The position numbers and the translations under genes are program-made. A stretch of DNA of 64,000 nucleotides from positions 108,814 to 172,813 of the forward strand of contig MKVZ01000020.1 of NCBI GenBank assembly GCA_001898995.1, read 5' to 3'. The stretch is from Rhizobiales bacterium 63-22 (lineage in GTDB: Bacteria > Pseudomonadota > Alphaproteobacteria > Rhizobiales > Rhizobiaceae). Shown in pieces: positions 18,386 through 26,811 of the stretch. How positions within the stretch are numbered: position 1 is the stretch's first letter; each line of letters opens with the position of its first letter. Under the pieces are notes generated by a model. It ran no database searches. It had not been told where the DNA came from and saw nothing but the letters and a program-made list of their open reading frames with translations.

Positions 18386-19029
18386 CAGCGCGCCACCTTC
18401 GCTCTCAGATAACGGTCGGCGGTGCGCGACAGCCATGCCACCGGCAGGCTCAGGAAAATGTAGAACAGGCCGACCAGCGCGAACACCTCGATCCCCTTGA
18501 AGGTGAGCTGCGACACCTGATTGCCGCGAAAGGCGAGTTCGGCGACGCCGATGGTGGAAGCGACCGCCGTTTCCTTCATCAGGCCGATCAGGTAGCTTGC
18601 TGCCGAAGGCAGCGCGACGCGGAACGCCTGCGGAGCCACCACGTCGATCAAGGTATGGCGCGTTCCGAAATTGAGCGCCGTCGCCGCCTCCCACTGGCCA
18701 TGATGCAGCGATGCCATCGCGCCGCGATAGATTTCCGCCATATTGGCCGATGCGATCATGCCGAGGCCGATCACCGCCGCGGTGAAAGGATTGATCGGCA
18801 TCAGGCCCATGCCGATACCGAAGAAGATGATGAACAGCCACAGGATGGGCGGCAGGGCGCGCACGATCTGGATGACGACCGCCGCCGCCCAGCGTATCGG
18901 CGGAAAGGCGGCCTTGCGCGCGGCCAGAAGCGGAATGCCCATGACGCAGCCGATGGCGAACGCGCCGAATGTGAGCGCCACGGTCCATGGCAGGCCGCTC
19001 AGGATGAGAAGGATATTCTCCCGCGTCAT
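18385..19029 (-). CDS. Amino-acid ABC transporter, permease
   Basis: A 214-residue permease partner of the next gene, with VRALPPILWLFI and the contact loop WEAATALNFGTRHTL. The ATG overlaps the ATPase stop as ATGA. The family RGTP motif is replaced by RALPP, seen in some members. With the neighbouring permease it forms the transmembrane channel. Confidence 0.9.
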   Translation of the reverse strand: MTRENILLILSGLPWTVALTFGAFAIGCVMGIPLLAARKAAFPPIRWAAAVVIQIVRALPPILWLFIIFFGIGMGLMPINPFTAAVIGLGMIASANMAEIYRGAMASLHHGQWEAATALNFGTRHTLIDVVAPQAFRVALPSAASYLIGLMKETAVASTIGVAELAFRGNQVSQLTFKGIEVFALVGLFYIFLSLPVAWLSRTADRYLRAKVAR

Positions 19030-19838
19030 CTGTCGTGCACCGCACGAAGAAAGCGCTTCGTGCGCTCCTGTTGCGGGTCGCGCATCACGTCCTTCGAGGG
19101 GCCTTTCTCGATGATCCGTCCGTCGGCCATGATCATGACCGTATCGGACACATTCTCCGCGAAGCCCATTTCATGGGTGACGACCAGCATGGTCATGCCG
19201 CTTTCCGCCAGTTCGCGCATCACCGCCAGCACTTCCAGCCCCAGTTCGGGGTCGAGCGCCGAGGTAGGTTCGTCGAACAGCATCACCTGCGGGTTGAGCG
19301 CGAGCGACCGCGCGATGGCGATGCGCTGCTGCTGGCCGCCCGAACACCGCCCCGGATATTGCGTCGCCTTGTCGGCAAGCCCGACGCGCTCCAGAAGCTG
19401 GATCGCCCGCTGCTCGGCTTCGGCGCGGCTGCGGCCCAGCACGCGCTCCTGCGGCAGGCTGACATTGCGCAGCACGGTCATATGCGGAAACAGGTTGAAC
19501 GACTGGAACACCATGCCGACCGTGTTGCGCAACTGCTTGAGCTGGGCCGGCCGCGGCGGCTGGCTCGCGTCGAGCGTCAGCTTTCCCACGGTCAGAAGGC
19601 CGCCATCGGGCCTTTCCAGATAATTGATGCAGCGCAGCAGCGTGCTCTTGCCGGAACCGCTCGGACCGATGATCGCCAGAACCTCGCCCTGCGCCACGTC
19701 GAGATCAATGCTTTCCAGCACCAGGTGAGACCCGTAATGCTTGCTGATGCCTTCGAGGCGAATGATTTTCGGCGTGGAGGCAGGGGGAGCCGCCGCGCTG
19801 GAAGTTCCGGTGGTCGGGGCCGGCCGCGTTGCATTCAA
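19026..19838 (-). CDS. Amino-acid ABC transporter, ATP-binding protein
   Basis: A 270-residue GlnQ/HisP-type ATPase with an extra alanine/proline-rich N-terminus. Walker A GPSGSGKST, FQSFNLFPHMT, CSGGQQQR, DEPTSALDPE and THEMGFA are all present; the signature starts with C instead of L. I start at TTG 19838 because AGGGGAG lies 8 nt upstream; the GTG at 19847 directly abuts that site and is less likely. First gene of a six-gene leftward operon that ends with the aldo/keto reductase. Confidence 0.88.
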   Translation of the reverse strand: MNATRPAPTTGTSSAAAPPASTPKIIRLEGISKHYGSHLVLESIDLDVAQGEVLAIIGPSGSGKSTLLRCINYLERPDGGLLTVGKLTLDASQPPRPAQLKQLRNTVGMVFQSFNLFPHMTVLRNVSLPQERVLGRSRAEAEQRAIQLLERVGLADKATQYPGRCSGGQQQRIAIARSLALNPQVMLFDEPTSALDPELGLEVLAVMRELAESGMTMLVVTHEMGFAENVSDTVMIMADGRIIEKGPSKDVMRDPQQERTKRFLRAVHDR

Positions 19839-20217
19839 TAACCACACTCCCCTTTGTTATCGTTTACGGCGATGATCTGTCGTTTTGCAAAATGCGGACG
19901 CAACGTTCCCACTGCGTGATGGGTTGCCCCATAACTTTCAGCGGCCCTATGCCTGATGCTCTTGTATTTGGTATTTATGGTGCCGCTTGCTGTCGCCACC
20001 CGGTACGTTAATATCGCCCCGGCAAATTACAAATGTAAAAAATATCCGCCGCTCCATAACCTGAAATTATGCTTCCTCCAGTTGCGGCGGCGTCTGCGAT
20101 GCGATTTCCTGCTCTGCGCATCATCGGCATAAAGACAATCGTCACGGGAATGATATATCGTCCACTATGGACGAACCTCCCCGTCCGAAGACGCACAGGA
20201 AAGGAGAAGAACGCAGC
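19839..20217. other. 379-nt intergenic region with the divergent promoters of the importer operon and a small gene
   Basis: No gene is supported here. It holds the second copy of the LysR-type palindrome near its right side and AT-rich promoter-like DNA around 20010-20045. If the operon promoter is directly left of the palindrome, the importer mRNA has a leader of well over 100 nt. Confidence 0.5.
20036..20072. promoter_or_regulatory. Second copy of the candidate LysR operator, upstream of the amino-acid importer operon
   Basis: CCATAACCTGAAATTATGC at 20054-20072 matches the palindrome at 13933-13951 at 15 of 19 positions. The flank is also shared: TAAAAAAT, two extra bases here, then CCGC. 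On the minus strand both copies are followed by GCGGAT and a T-rich -35-like stretch, so both have the same orientation to a leftward gene. This supports one regulator, the LysR protein at 13948, acting on both transcripts. Confidence 0.65.
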
Positions 20218-20514
20218 ATGAGCGAAACTCTCACCCTTACCGACCATCAGGCCATCCGCGACTGGGTTTCGGCGCGGGGCGGCTCGCCCGCTCTGGTGAC
20301 GACCTCGCCCGATTTCGACGAGCCTCCGGTTCTGCGCATCGTCTTCGAGCCGGAAGTCTATCCCGATGTCGACCAGCCGCTCGACGCCGGCGGGCTGGAA
20401 GTCGTCGACTGGGACGAATGGTTCCGCAACTTCGACGCGCAGAAGCTCGTCATACTGGTCGCGCGCGAGGAGCCCGACAAGCTCGACCGCTATCACCAGA
20501 TAATGAAAGCCTGA
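20218..20514 (+). CDS. Conserved small protein of unknown function
   Basis: A 98-residue acidic soluble protein without signal peptide. It begins with LTDHQAIRDWVSARGG, has an RIVFEPE strand and then VVDWDEWFRNFDAQKLVILV. I have seen similar short proteins in proteobacteria, sometimes mislabelled as glucan-branching protein, but no function is known to me. AAGGAG precedes ATG 20218. It lies 32 nt before the DUF3422 gene, so the two are probably co-transcribed. Confidence 0.75.
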   Translation: MSETLTLTDHQAIRDWVSARGGSPALVTTSPDFDEPPVLRIVFEPEVYPDVDQPLDAGGLEVVDWDEWFRNFDAQKLVILVAREEPDKLDRYHQIMKA

Positions 20515-20546
20515 AAGGCGCCGGACCGGCGATCCATCGACGATCC

Positions 20547-21827
20547 ATGAATCAGGACAGTTTCAGCTTTTCGTTCGCGAAGGAACGCGCGCAGGCGCTG
20601 GGGGAAATCCATGCGCGTCCCGCGGCTCTGCTGTCCTCGCCGCGGGTGATCTTCCAGCTCGCCTTCCTGACCGAGAACCACCGCGAGGCCGACCAGGAAC
20701 TGGTCGCCGAACTGGCCCGCACATACGGCGTCGCGGCCCCGGACGGGGATACCAGCCATTTCGTGATGAACTGGCCGCAGGGACAGTTCCGCTGGGAGCG
20801 CCACACCGAGTTCTCCACCTATTTCTGGGATGCGCCCGCGCCGGACAAATTCGGCGGCCCGACCTCCAGCCAGCCGTTCGTCGCCAGCTTCACGGCGCCC
20901 GGTCCGCTGATCTCCGGCATCCGGCTGGAAATCCGGCCGGAATTCACCGACGAGATGCGCGCCGACTTCGACCCGACCAGCCTTTGCCGCAGCCGTATCC
21001 GCAACGGTGAGGCGGAAGTGATCACCGATTTCCGCCAGAACAGCGACGGGCTCACGCGGTTTCTGCTGATCGATTGCGGCCAGTTGAGCGATGCCGGCCG
21101 CGGCGTGGTGGTGCAAAGGCTGCTCGACATCGAAACCTACCGGACACTCGCCATGCTTGGCCTGCCGCTGGCCCAGAGCCTGTCACCGGAAATCCGCAAG
21201 ATCGAGGAACGCCTGACCGCCATAACGCAGCGCATGAAGGACCATGCGCGCGAGGAAGCTGACGCCATGCTGGCCGAAGTGACGAAGCTCGCCGCCGAAC
21301 TGGAAGCCAACGCAGCGCTTTCGCTTTATCGCTTCGGCGCCAGCCGCGCCTATTACGACATCGTCCGCGAACGCATTCAGGCCCTCGGCGAAACCGGCGT
21401 CGCCGGCTTCGAGGCCATCGGCACCTTTCTGGAACGGCGGCTCGCGCCGGCCATGCGCACCTGCCAGTCGGTCGACGAGCGCCAGCAAAGCCTTTCGCGC
21501 AAGCTCGCCCGCGCAACCTCCCTGCTGCGAAGCTGGATCGACGTCGAACTGGAACGGCTCAATTCCAGCCTTCTCAACTCCATGGACCGGCGCGCGCAAT
21601 TGCAGTTGCGCCTTCAGCAGACCGTCGAGGGCCTGTCGGTCGCGGCGATCTCCTATTATGTCGTCGCGCTCATCGGCCATGTGCTGGAATCGGCAGGCGC
21701 GCTCGGCTTCCATCCCCTGCCGCCGGAAGTCATGACCGGGCTGCTGGCCCCCGTCGTGGTGCTGCTGATCTGGCTTCTGGTGCGGCGCATCCGCAGCCGC
21801 CATCTCGATGACAGCCACGGCGCCTGA
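20547..21827 (+). CDS. DUF3422 family membrane-anchored protein
   Basis: A 426-residue protein. The N-terminal part begins with ALGEIHARPAALLSSPR, typical of the DUF3422 family of alphaproteobacteria. The middle (about 220-370) is rich in Glu, Arg, Leu and Ala and looks helical or coiled-coil. Two hydrophobic segments close the protein near 370-390 and 400-418, so the soluble part is anchored at the C-terminus. The function is unknown. Confidence 0.82.
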   Translation: MNQDSFSFSFAKERAQALGEIHARPAALLSSPRVIFQLAFLTENHREADQELVAELARTYGVAAPDGDTSHFVMNWPQGQFRWERHTEFSTYFWDAPAPDKFGGPTSSQPFVASFTAPGPLISGIRLEIRPEFTDEMRADFDPTSLCRSRIRNGEAEVITDFRQNSDGLTRFLLIDCGQLSDAGRGVVVQRLLDIETYRTLAMLGLPLAQSLSPEIRKIEERLTAITQRMKDHAREEADAMLAEVTKLAAELEANAALSLYRFGASRAYYDIVRERIQALGETGVAGFEAIGTFLERRLAPAMRTCQSVDERQQSLSRKLARATSLLRSWIDVELERLNSSLLNSMDRRAQLQLRLQQTVEGLSVAAISYYVVALIGHVLESAGALGFHPLPPEVMTGLLAPVVVLLIWLLVRRIRSRHLDDSHGA

Positions 21828-21850
21828 GCATCCGGCATCCGGGGGCGCTT

Positions 21851-22411
21851 TCAACGCCCCGTGATCGTCTCCACCCATTCGGCGAAAACCTTGCCGAATT
21901 TCGCCAGATAATCGCGCGTGCCGGCATCCGTCACGGTGCCGTCCTCGCCGACGACATCGGCGGAGTGCCCGACATACATTTCCGGCTGGGTAAGCTGGGG
22001 CATGTTCAGGAAGGTCAGGCTCTGGCGCAGATGATGATTGGCGCCGAAACCGCCGATCGCGCCGATGGAGGTCGAGATGATCGCGGCCGGCTTGCCGTCG
22101 AAGGCATTCTTGCCATAGGGCCGCGACGCCACGTCGATCGCGTTCTTCAGTACGCCCGGCACCGAGCGATTATATTCCGCCGTCACGAAGAGAATGGCGT
22201 CGCAGGCCTTGATCTTTTCGCGCAGGGCCACCCAGTCGGCCGGCGGCGTTTCTTCCAGATCCTGATTGAAAAAGGATACGCCGCCGATCTCGATGATCTC
22301 GAAATCGAGCGTCTCGGGCGCGAGCGCGATGACCGCCTTCGCGATCTTGCGGCTGAAGGAACCCTTGCGCAGACTGCCGATCAGAACGCCTGTCTTCTTC
22401 CTTGCGGGCAT
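21851..22411 (-). CDS. NADPH-dependent FMN reductase
   Basis: A 186-residue flavodoxin-like quinone/azo-type reductase. The FMN phosphate loop GSLRKGSFSRKIA lies near 12-24, and VTAEYNRSVPGVLKNAIDVASR, the family hallmark, near 75-97. GGAGAG precedes ATG 22411. It ends 24 nt from the DUF3422 gene in convergent orientation. It is likely a cytosolic NAD(P)H:quinone or chromate-type reductase used in redox defence. Confidence 0.9.
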   Translation of the reverse strand: MPARKKTGVLIGSLRKGSFSRKIAKAVIALAPETLDFEIIEIGGVSFFNQDLEETPPADWVALREKIKACDAILFVTAEYNRSVPGVLKNAIDVASRPYGKNAFDGKPAAIISTSIGAIGGFGANHHLRQSLTFLNMPQLTQPEMYVGHSADVVGEDGTVTDAGTRDYLAKFGKVFAEWVETITGR

Positions 22412-22571
22412 ATGGTCTCTCCTTTTCATCACCGGTCCGCCCCGATCCCCGGAGCGGAACGATTTCATTCATGGCGCGTTACTCCCGCGCTTGCCAGACC
22501 TTTTTTACGGGCGCGGCGATGCCCCGCCGCGTTTTCGATTCATCGTCCCCCACCATGGAAGGAGAAACGAC

Positions 22572-23099
22572 ATGGCTGTCACGCGGAAGGAAGAGGAACG
22601 CGCACTCAGCACCGATGAGCGCGAAGCCGTCGCCGGGACGCGGCATCCGGCGATACAGGAACTGTCGGACGAGGCGCTGCATGCGCTCCTGCCGCGGCTG
22701 CGCCAACTGCGCGACAAGGCGAAAACGCAGGCCGACCAGCAGCGCCGCGAAGTGCGCGGCAAATCCGCCCCCAAAGGCGCCCGCCCGAAATCGTCCGACG
22801 CCGGCAGCCGGCTGAAGACCGGCATTCTCGCAATGGCGCTGAAAAGATTGAATGCCGAAATCCAGCGCCGCGCCGAAATGGCGAAAAACCATACGCTGGC
22901 GGAAAACGCGCAGCACGCGCTTGAACTCAAGCTTCACGCGCAGAAGAACGGCATTCCCTTCAACACGCGCCATGCCAATCTGGGGATAAGGAACATACCC
23001 GACAAAAAGGTCGTCTCGCTGATCCGTCCCGGCGAGCGCGGGCGGTTGCGCAAGGCGGGCGCCGTCGCGCAGGCCAGACGCGACACCGCCGGAGGCTGA
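22572..23099 (+). CDS. Hypothetical basic protein
   Basis: A 175-residue protein rich in Arg, Lys, Ala and Gln, predicted helical, with no signal peptide or membrane segment. AAGGAGA lies 6 nt before the ATG, a strong site. A central LSDEALHALLPRLRQLRDKA is followed by a low-complexity basic stretch, then IRNIPDKKVVSLI. I recognise no family with certainty; its charge suggests nucleic-acid binding, which is inference. It is divergent from the FMN reductase gene and convergent with encapsulin. Confidence 0.65.
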   Translation: MAVTRKEEERALSTDEREAVAGTRHPAIQELSDEALHALLPRLRQLRDKAKTQADQQRREVRGKSAPKGARPKSSDAGSRLKTGILAMALKRLNAEIQRRAEMAKNHTLAENAQHALELKLHAQKNGIPFNTRHANLGIRNIPDKKVVSLIRPGERGRLRKAGAVAQARRDTAGG

Positions 23100-23163
23100 C
23101 CGCAGACGGACCCGGCGGGATGCCGACCATCCCGCCGCATCCCGGCCCGCGCTTCGGTAAAGC

Positions 23164-23970
23164 CTATTTCGCCAGCGGCGAAAGCGCCACCGCCGCTTCC
23201 GAGGTGAGAATGCGGAATGTGAACGTCTCTTGCAGATAGAGTTCGACCGTCGTGCTGGAATGGCTGAGATAACCGATCGAGAAATCCTGTCCGAGATCGA
23301 GTTCGAAATCGCCCCCGCGCGTGGTCACCACGAAGCCGCCCTGGATCGCCGGCGCCCAGAAGATGCCGCCGTCCACCTCCCGCTCGATATGATGGAACAC
23401 CGGATAGCCGTCGTCGCTGCCGCCGCTGGCGGCAGTATAGGCGTCCGCGCCCAGAATGACGGCGTAAGGGCCGTTGCACCCGGCGAGCTTCAGCGCGCTC
23501 ACCGCCTTCGCCACCACATCCGGATAGGCCTTCATGCTGGCCGGCAGCGTCAGCGGCGGGTTGCTGGCGCCCTCGCGCATGCCCTGAATACCGGCGGCGG
23601 CATATCCCTCGTAGACGGCGCGCTCCTCCGCGAAGGCGATCTTCTGCGCCGCTTCCTTCACCGGCCACCAGTCCGAATCCTCCGAGCCGCGCGCCACGTC
23701 GTCGATCGCCTCGCGCGTGAGCTGGAACGGAACGCGCAGTTCCACGAACGGCATGACTTCGCGCTGCCGCGTCTGCACGCCCTCTCCCGGACTGGCGATC
23801 GGCTTCAGATGGCCGGTGCCCACGGATGAAACGTCGAAGCCCTGCGGCCCGACCACGTCCACGACATGGCGCGCCGAAAGATGGCGCTTGAGCGTCCGCG
23901 ACGCCTCCTGTTCGATCTGCTCCCATGCCTCGTCGGAGATCGGAGCCAGATGGCGATGAAGATTGTTCAT
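23164..23970 (-). CDS. Encapsulin shell protein (family 1)
   Basis: A 268-residue HK97-fold protein that self-assembles into a nanocompartment. It begins MNNLHRHLAPISDEAWEQIE, the classical encapsulin N-terminus, and continues with TLKRHLSARHVVDVVGPQG and the FSIGYLSH and FTFRILTSEAAVAL C-terminal region. GAGG precedes ATG 23970. It follows the DyP peroxidase gene by 8 nt in one operon, and that peroxidase carries the targeting tail, so the peroxidase is the cargo. No second cargo gene is visible nearby. Confidence 0.93.
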   Translation of the reverse strand: MNNLHRHLAPISDEAWEQIEQEASRTLKRHLSARHVVDVVGPQGFDVSSVGTGHLKPIASPGEGVQTRQREVMPFVELRVPFQLTREAIDDVARGSEDSDWWPVKEAAQKIAFAEERAVYEGYAAAGIQGMREGASNPPLTLPASMKAYPDVVAKAVSALKLAGCNGPYAVILGADAYTAASGGSDDGYPVFHHIEREVDGGIFWAPAIQGGFVVTTRGGDFELDLGQDFSIGYLSHSSTTVELYLQETFTFRILTSEAAVALSPLAK

Positions 23971-23978
23971 GACACGCC

Positions 23979-25049
23979 TCACTTCTTTAAAGAGCCAATG
24001 CCGAGCGAACCGTCGCCTCTGGGCGCGCCCGTGGACGCCGCTGCGGGCGCCGGTCGATCTGTCGTCTCGCTTTCCGCGCTTTCCGCCGGGGCCTCGCCCG
24101 GCCCGTCCTCCGGCGCAACGTCATCGAGGAACGACGCCGTCGGCGTGAAGAACAGTCCTCCGGTCACGGCGCGGCTGAAATCCAGCAGATGGTCGTAGGT
24201 GCCCGGCGGATTGCCGATGAACATGTTCTCCAGCATCTTCTCGATGCGCGCGGGCGACCGGGCATAGCCGATGAAATAGGTGCCGAACTCGCCCTTGCCC
24301 ACCTCGCCGAACGGCATGTTGTCGCGCACAATCTGAAGCTGCTCGCCATTTTCCTCGATCGAGGTCAGGACATTGTGCGCATAGGGCTTCTTCACCGCGT
24401 CGGGCTGTTCGATATCGGACAGCTTGTGGCGCCCGATGATGTTCTCCTGCTCCTCGACCGGCACCTTCTCCCACCGCTCAAGGTCGTGCAGGTATTTCTG
24501 CACGATCACATAGCTGCCGCCGGCAAAGGCGGGGTCCTCGTCGCCGATCAGGACGGCAGCCGCCGCGGCCTGATCCACCGGGTTCTCGGTTCCGTCGACG
24601 AAGCCCAGAAGATCGCGATCATCGAAGAACTTGAAGCCGTGCACCTCGTCAACTACCGAAACCGCGCCGGAAAGCCGCGACATGATATGCGTCGCCAGTT
24701 CGAAGCACATGTCCATGCTGGCCGCCCGGATGTGAAACAGGATATCGCCCGGCGTGGAAACGGCCGTATGCGCGCCGCGAATCTCGCGAAAGGGGTGCAG
24801 TTCCTTCGGCCGCGGCGCGCCGAACAGCCGGTCCCATGCGTCCGAGCCGAAGCCCATCACGCAGGACAGTTGCCCGTTCAGGCGCCGGAATCCGACGCCG
24901 CGCAGCAGGCTCGAAAGATCGGCGCACAGGCTACGGATGGCCGTCTCCGGTCCCGCTCCCGGATTGATCGTGACGACAAGGAAAATGGCGGCGCGCGTCA
25001 GCTTCGCCGCGACCGGCTGCGAAACCGGGAGAATCACGTTTGAGTCCAT
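23979..25049 (-). CDS. DyP-type heme peroxidase, encapsulin cargo
   Basis: A 356-residue DypB-like peroxidase. The catalytic Asp is in GFVDGTENP (about 152), the probable heme-ligand His in KPYAHN (about 225), and the distal Arg and Asn in IVRDNMPFG (about 242 and 244). The enzyme domain ends near 310 and is followed by a Pro/Ala/Glu-rich linker. The last residues, DGSLGIGSLKK, match the known encapsulin cargo-loading peptide. I start at ATG 25049. The product oxidises organic substrates with peroxide inside the shell. Confidence 0.93.
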   Translation of the reverse strand: MDSNVILPVSQPVAAKLTRAAIFLVVTINPGAGPETAIRSLCADLSSLLRGVGFRRLNGQLSCVMGFGSDAWDRLFGAPRPKELHPFREIRGAHTAVSTPGDILFHIRAASMDMCFELATHIMSRLSGAVSVVDEVHGFKFFDDRDLLGFVDGTENPVDQAAAAAVLIGDEDPAFAGGSYVIVQKYLHDLERWEKVPVEEQENIIGRHKLSDIEQPDAVKKPYAHNVLTSIEENGEQLQIVRDNMPFGEVGKGEFGTYFIGYARSPARIEKMLENMFIGNPPGTYDHLLDFSRAVTGGLFFTPTASFLDDVAPEDGPGEAPAESAESETTDRPAPAAASTGAPRGDGSLGIGSLKK

Positions 25050-25205
25050 GCCTGATCCGTACACATCCTTGCCAGAGCCGGGTCCGGCAGAGGCCATAAT
25101 CGGAAATCGCCGCGACACCATGGCCGCCGCGTCCGACTATAGGATTTTCCATCGCTGTCGGCCAAGGCTTAATCGTACGGATCGCCGTCGTTTCGGTCCC
25201 TGTTT

Positions 25206-25400
25206 TCAGTCCATGTCCCGGAAGGCGTGTCCGTTGGCCTCCACCTCCTTCACGACATCCGGCGGCAGAAGCGCCTGCGCCGAGGTTCCATCGAAATCCC
25301 ATTCGCTCTTGTCGGCGAGATCGGGCAGGCCCGCGCCATGGCGCACATAAAGGCCGACGGCGGGCTTGTTGACGTTTGTATAGAGATCATATTCCGGCAT
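25206..25400 (-). CDS. Conserved small protein of unknown function
   Basis: A 64-residue acidic protein beginning MPEYDLYTNVNKPAVGLYV and ending in NGHAFRDMD. I recall similar short proteins in rhizobia but know no function. GAGG lies 5 nt before ATG 25400. There is no signal peptide or metal motif. It stands 156 nt upstream of the DyP gene on the same strand; co-transcription is possible but not shown. Confidence 0.65.
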   Translation of the reverse strand: MPEYDLYTNVNKPAVGLYVRHGAGLPDLADKSEWDFDGTSAQALLPPDVVKEVEANGHAFRDMD

Positions 25401-25473
25401 GTCGTCCTCGTCTGAAATACGTGTTGATCGTTCCCGCGCCTTCGCTCCGCATTGGGACAAATTACCGCGGCGG

Positions 25474-25728
25474 TCACAGATCGACAGGACGGCCGGATGG
25501 CTCTTCTTCCAGCGTCACGGCAATGTCCGCATTGGCCGACAGCCGCACCTTGTCGCCTTCCACCCCGGCCACGAAGCCGAGTTCGATATAATGGCTATGG
25601 CCGCGATGCTCGCCGAAGCTGTCGCTCTTCTTTAGCCTGATGCGGTCGCCCGCGACGCGATCCACCGTCCCGACATGCACGCCGTCGGCGCCGATGACTT
25701 CCATATTTTCCCTGATCCTGTGATCCAC
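25474..25728 (-). CDS. DUF2171-like small protein
   Basis: An 84-residue protein beginning VDHRIRENMEVIGADG, then VGTVDRVAGDRIRL, a PRC-barrel-like beta pattern seen in DUF2171 proteins. AAGGAGG lies 8 nt before GTG 25728, which decides the start; a longer frame to 25776 lacks such a site. It is probably a soluble stress-related protein in this group; the function is unknown. It is 73 nt upstream of the 64-residue protein gene. Confidence 0.75.
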   Translation of the reverse strand: MDHRIRENMEVIGADGVHVGTVDRVAGDRIRLKKSDSFGEHRGHSHYIELGFVAGVEGDKVRLSANADIAVTLEEEPSGRPVDL

Positions 25729-25943
25729 CGCTATATCCTCCTTGCTGGAATTAGGAGGAAACGGGCCTGCAGACATAAGGTTGCACAGGACGGCTGGCGT
25801 GACGTCCTCCTGCCGGCCGGTATCGGCAATGGACTGGACATCGATCGCGCTTGGCCTTACGCCAGTCAGTCAGCATTGACCGGGAGATCGCCTGACGCCG
25901 GCGGCGTCATCCCTTCTGCAATCAAAAAAAGCGGGGTAACATC

Positions 25944-26786
25944 ATGAAACTGTGCAGATTTGGTCCAGTTGGAAACGAAAAGCCGGGCATCGTCGATTCC
26001 TCCGGCTCGGTGCGGGATATATCCGCGCTGAAACCGTCCTTCACAGCGGGCGATCTCTCCCCGGCGTCGCTTGCCGCGCTGGCCACTCTCGATCCGGGCC
26101 GTTTTCCGGTGGTCGAGGGAGAATTCCGTTACGGCCTGCCGTTCGAGGGAACCGGCAAATATATCTGTATCGGCCTCAATTATTCGGACCACGCCGCCGA
26201 GTCCAATCTGCCCGTGCCGAACGAGCCGATCATTTTCATGAAGGCGATCACCGCCATGTGCGGTGCGAACGACGATACGATCGCGCCGCCCGGCTTTTCC
26301 AAACTCGACTGGGAGGTCGAGTTGGCGATCGTGATCGGCTCGATGGCGCGGAACGTGCCTGCGGACAGGGCCTTCGACTACATCGCGGGCTATTGCGTGG
26401 CCAACGACGTTTCGGAGCGTGCGTTCCAGACCCAGTCGAGCCAGTGGGACAAGGGCAAGGGATGCGATACGTTCGGGCCGCTCGGGCCGTGGCTGGTGAC
26501 GAAGGATGAGGTCCCCGATCCGCAGGCGCTCGACATGTGGCTGGATGTGAACGGCCGGCGTATGCAGAACGGCAACACGCGCACCATGGTCTTCGACGTG
26601 AAAACGATCGTGTCCTATGTCAGCCGGTTCATGACGCTCATGCCGGGCGACGTGATCGCGACGGGCACGCCGCCCGGCGTCGGCATGGGCATCAAGCCGG
26701 AGCCGGTATATCTCAAGATCGGCGACGTGGTCGAACTGGGCATCGCCGGCCTCGGCCGTCAACGGCAGACCATCGTAAGCCGCTGA
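25944..26786 (+). CDS. Fumarylacetoacetate hydrolase family protein
   Basis: A 280-residue enzyme of the FAH fold. The metal-binding region is seen in YICIGLNYSDHAAES and DWEVELAIVIG (about 100-140), and GDVIATGTPPGVGMG near 233 is the family hallmark. Closest members hydrolyse or decarboxylate 2,4-diketo sugar acids, or act on ureidoglycolate and homoprotocatechuate products. It stands alone, convergent with the methyltransferase gene, so the context does not fix the substrate. Confidence 0.85.
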   Translation: MKLCRFGPVGNEKPGIVDSSGSVRDISALKPSFTAGDLSPASLAALATLDPGRFPVVEGEFRYGLPFEGTGKYICIGLNYSDHAAESNLPVPNEPIIFMKAITAMCGANDDTIAPPGFSKLDWEVELAIVIGSMARNVPADRAFDYIAGYCVANDVSERAFQTQSSQWDKGKGCDTFGPLGPWLVTKDEVPDPQALDMWLDVNGRRMQNGNTRTMVFDVKTIVSYVSRFMTLMPGDVIATGTPPGVGMGIKPEPVYLKIGDVVELGIAGLGRQRQTIVSR

Positions 26787-26811
26787 GGCGGGGCCGGCGC
26801 CTGTTCCGGCC

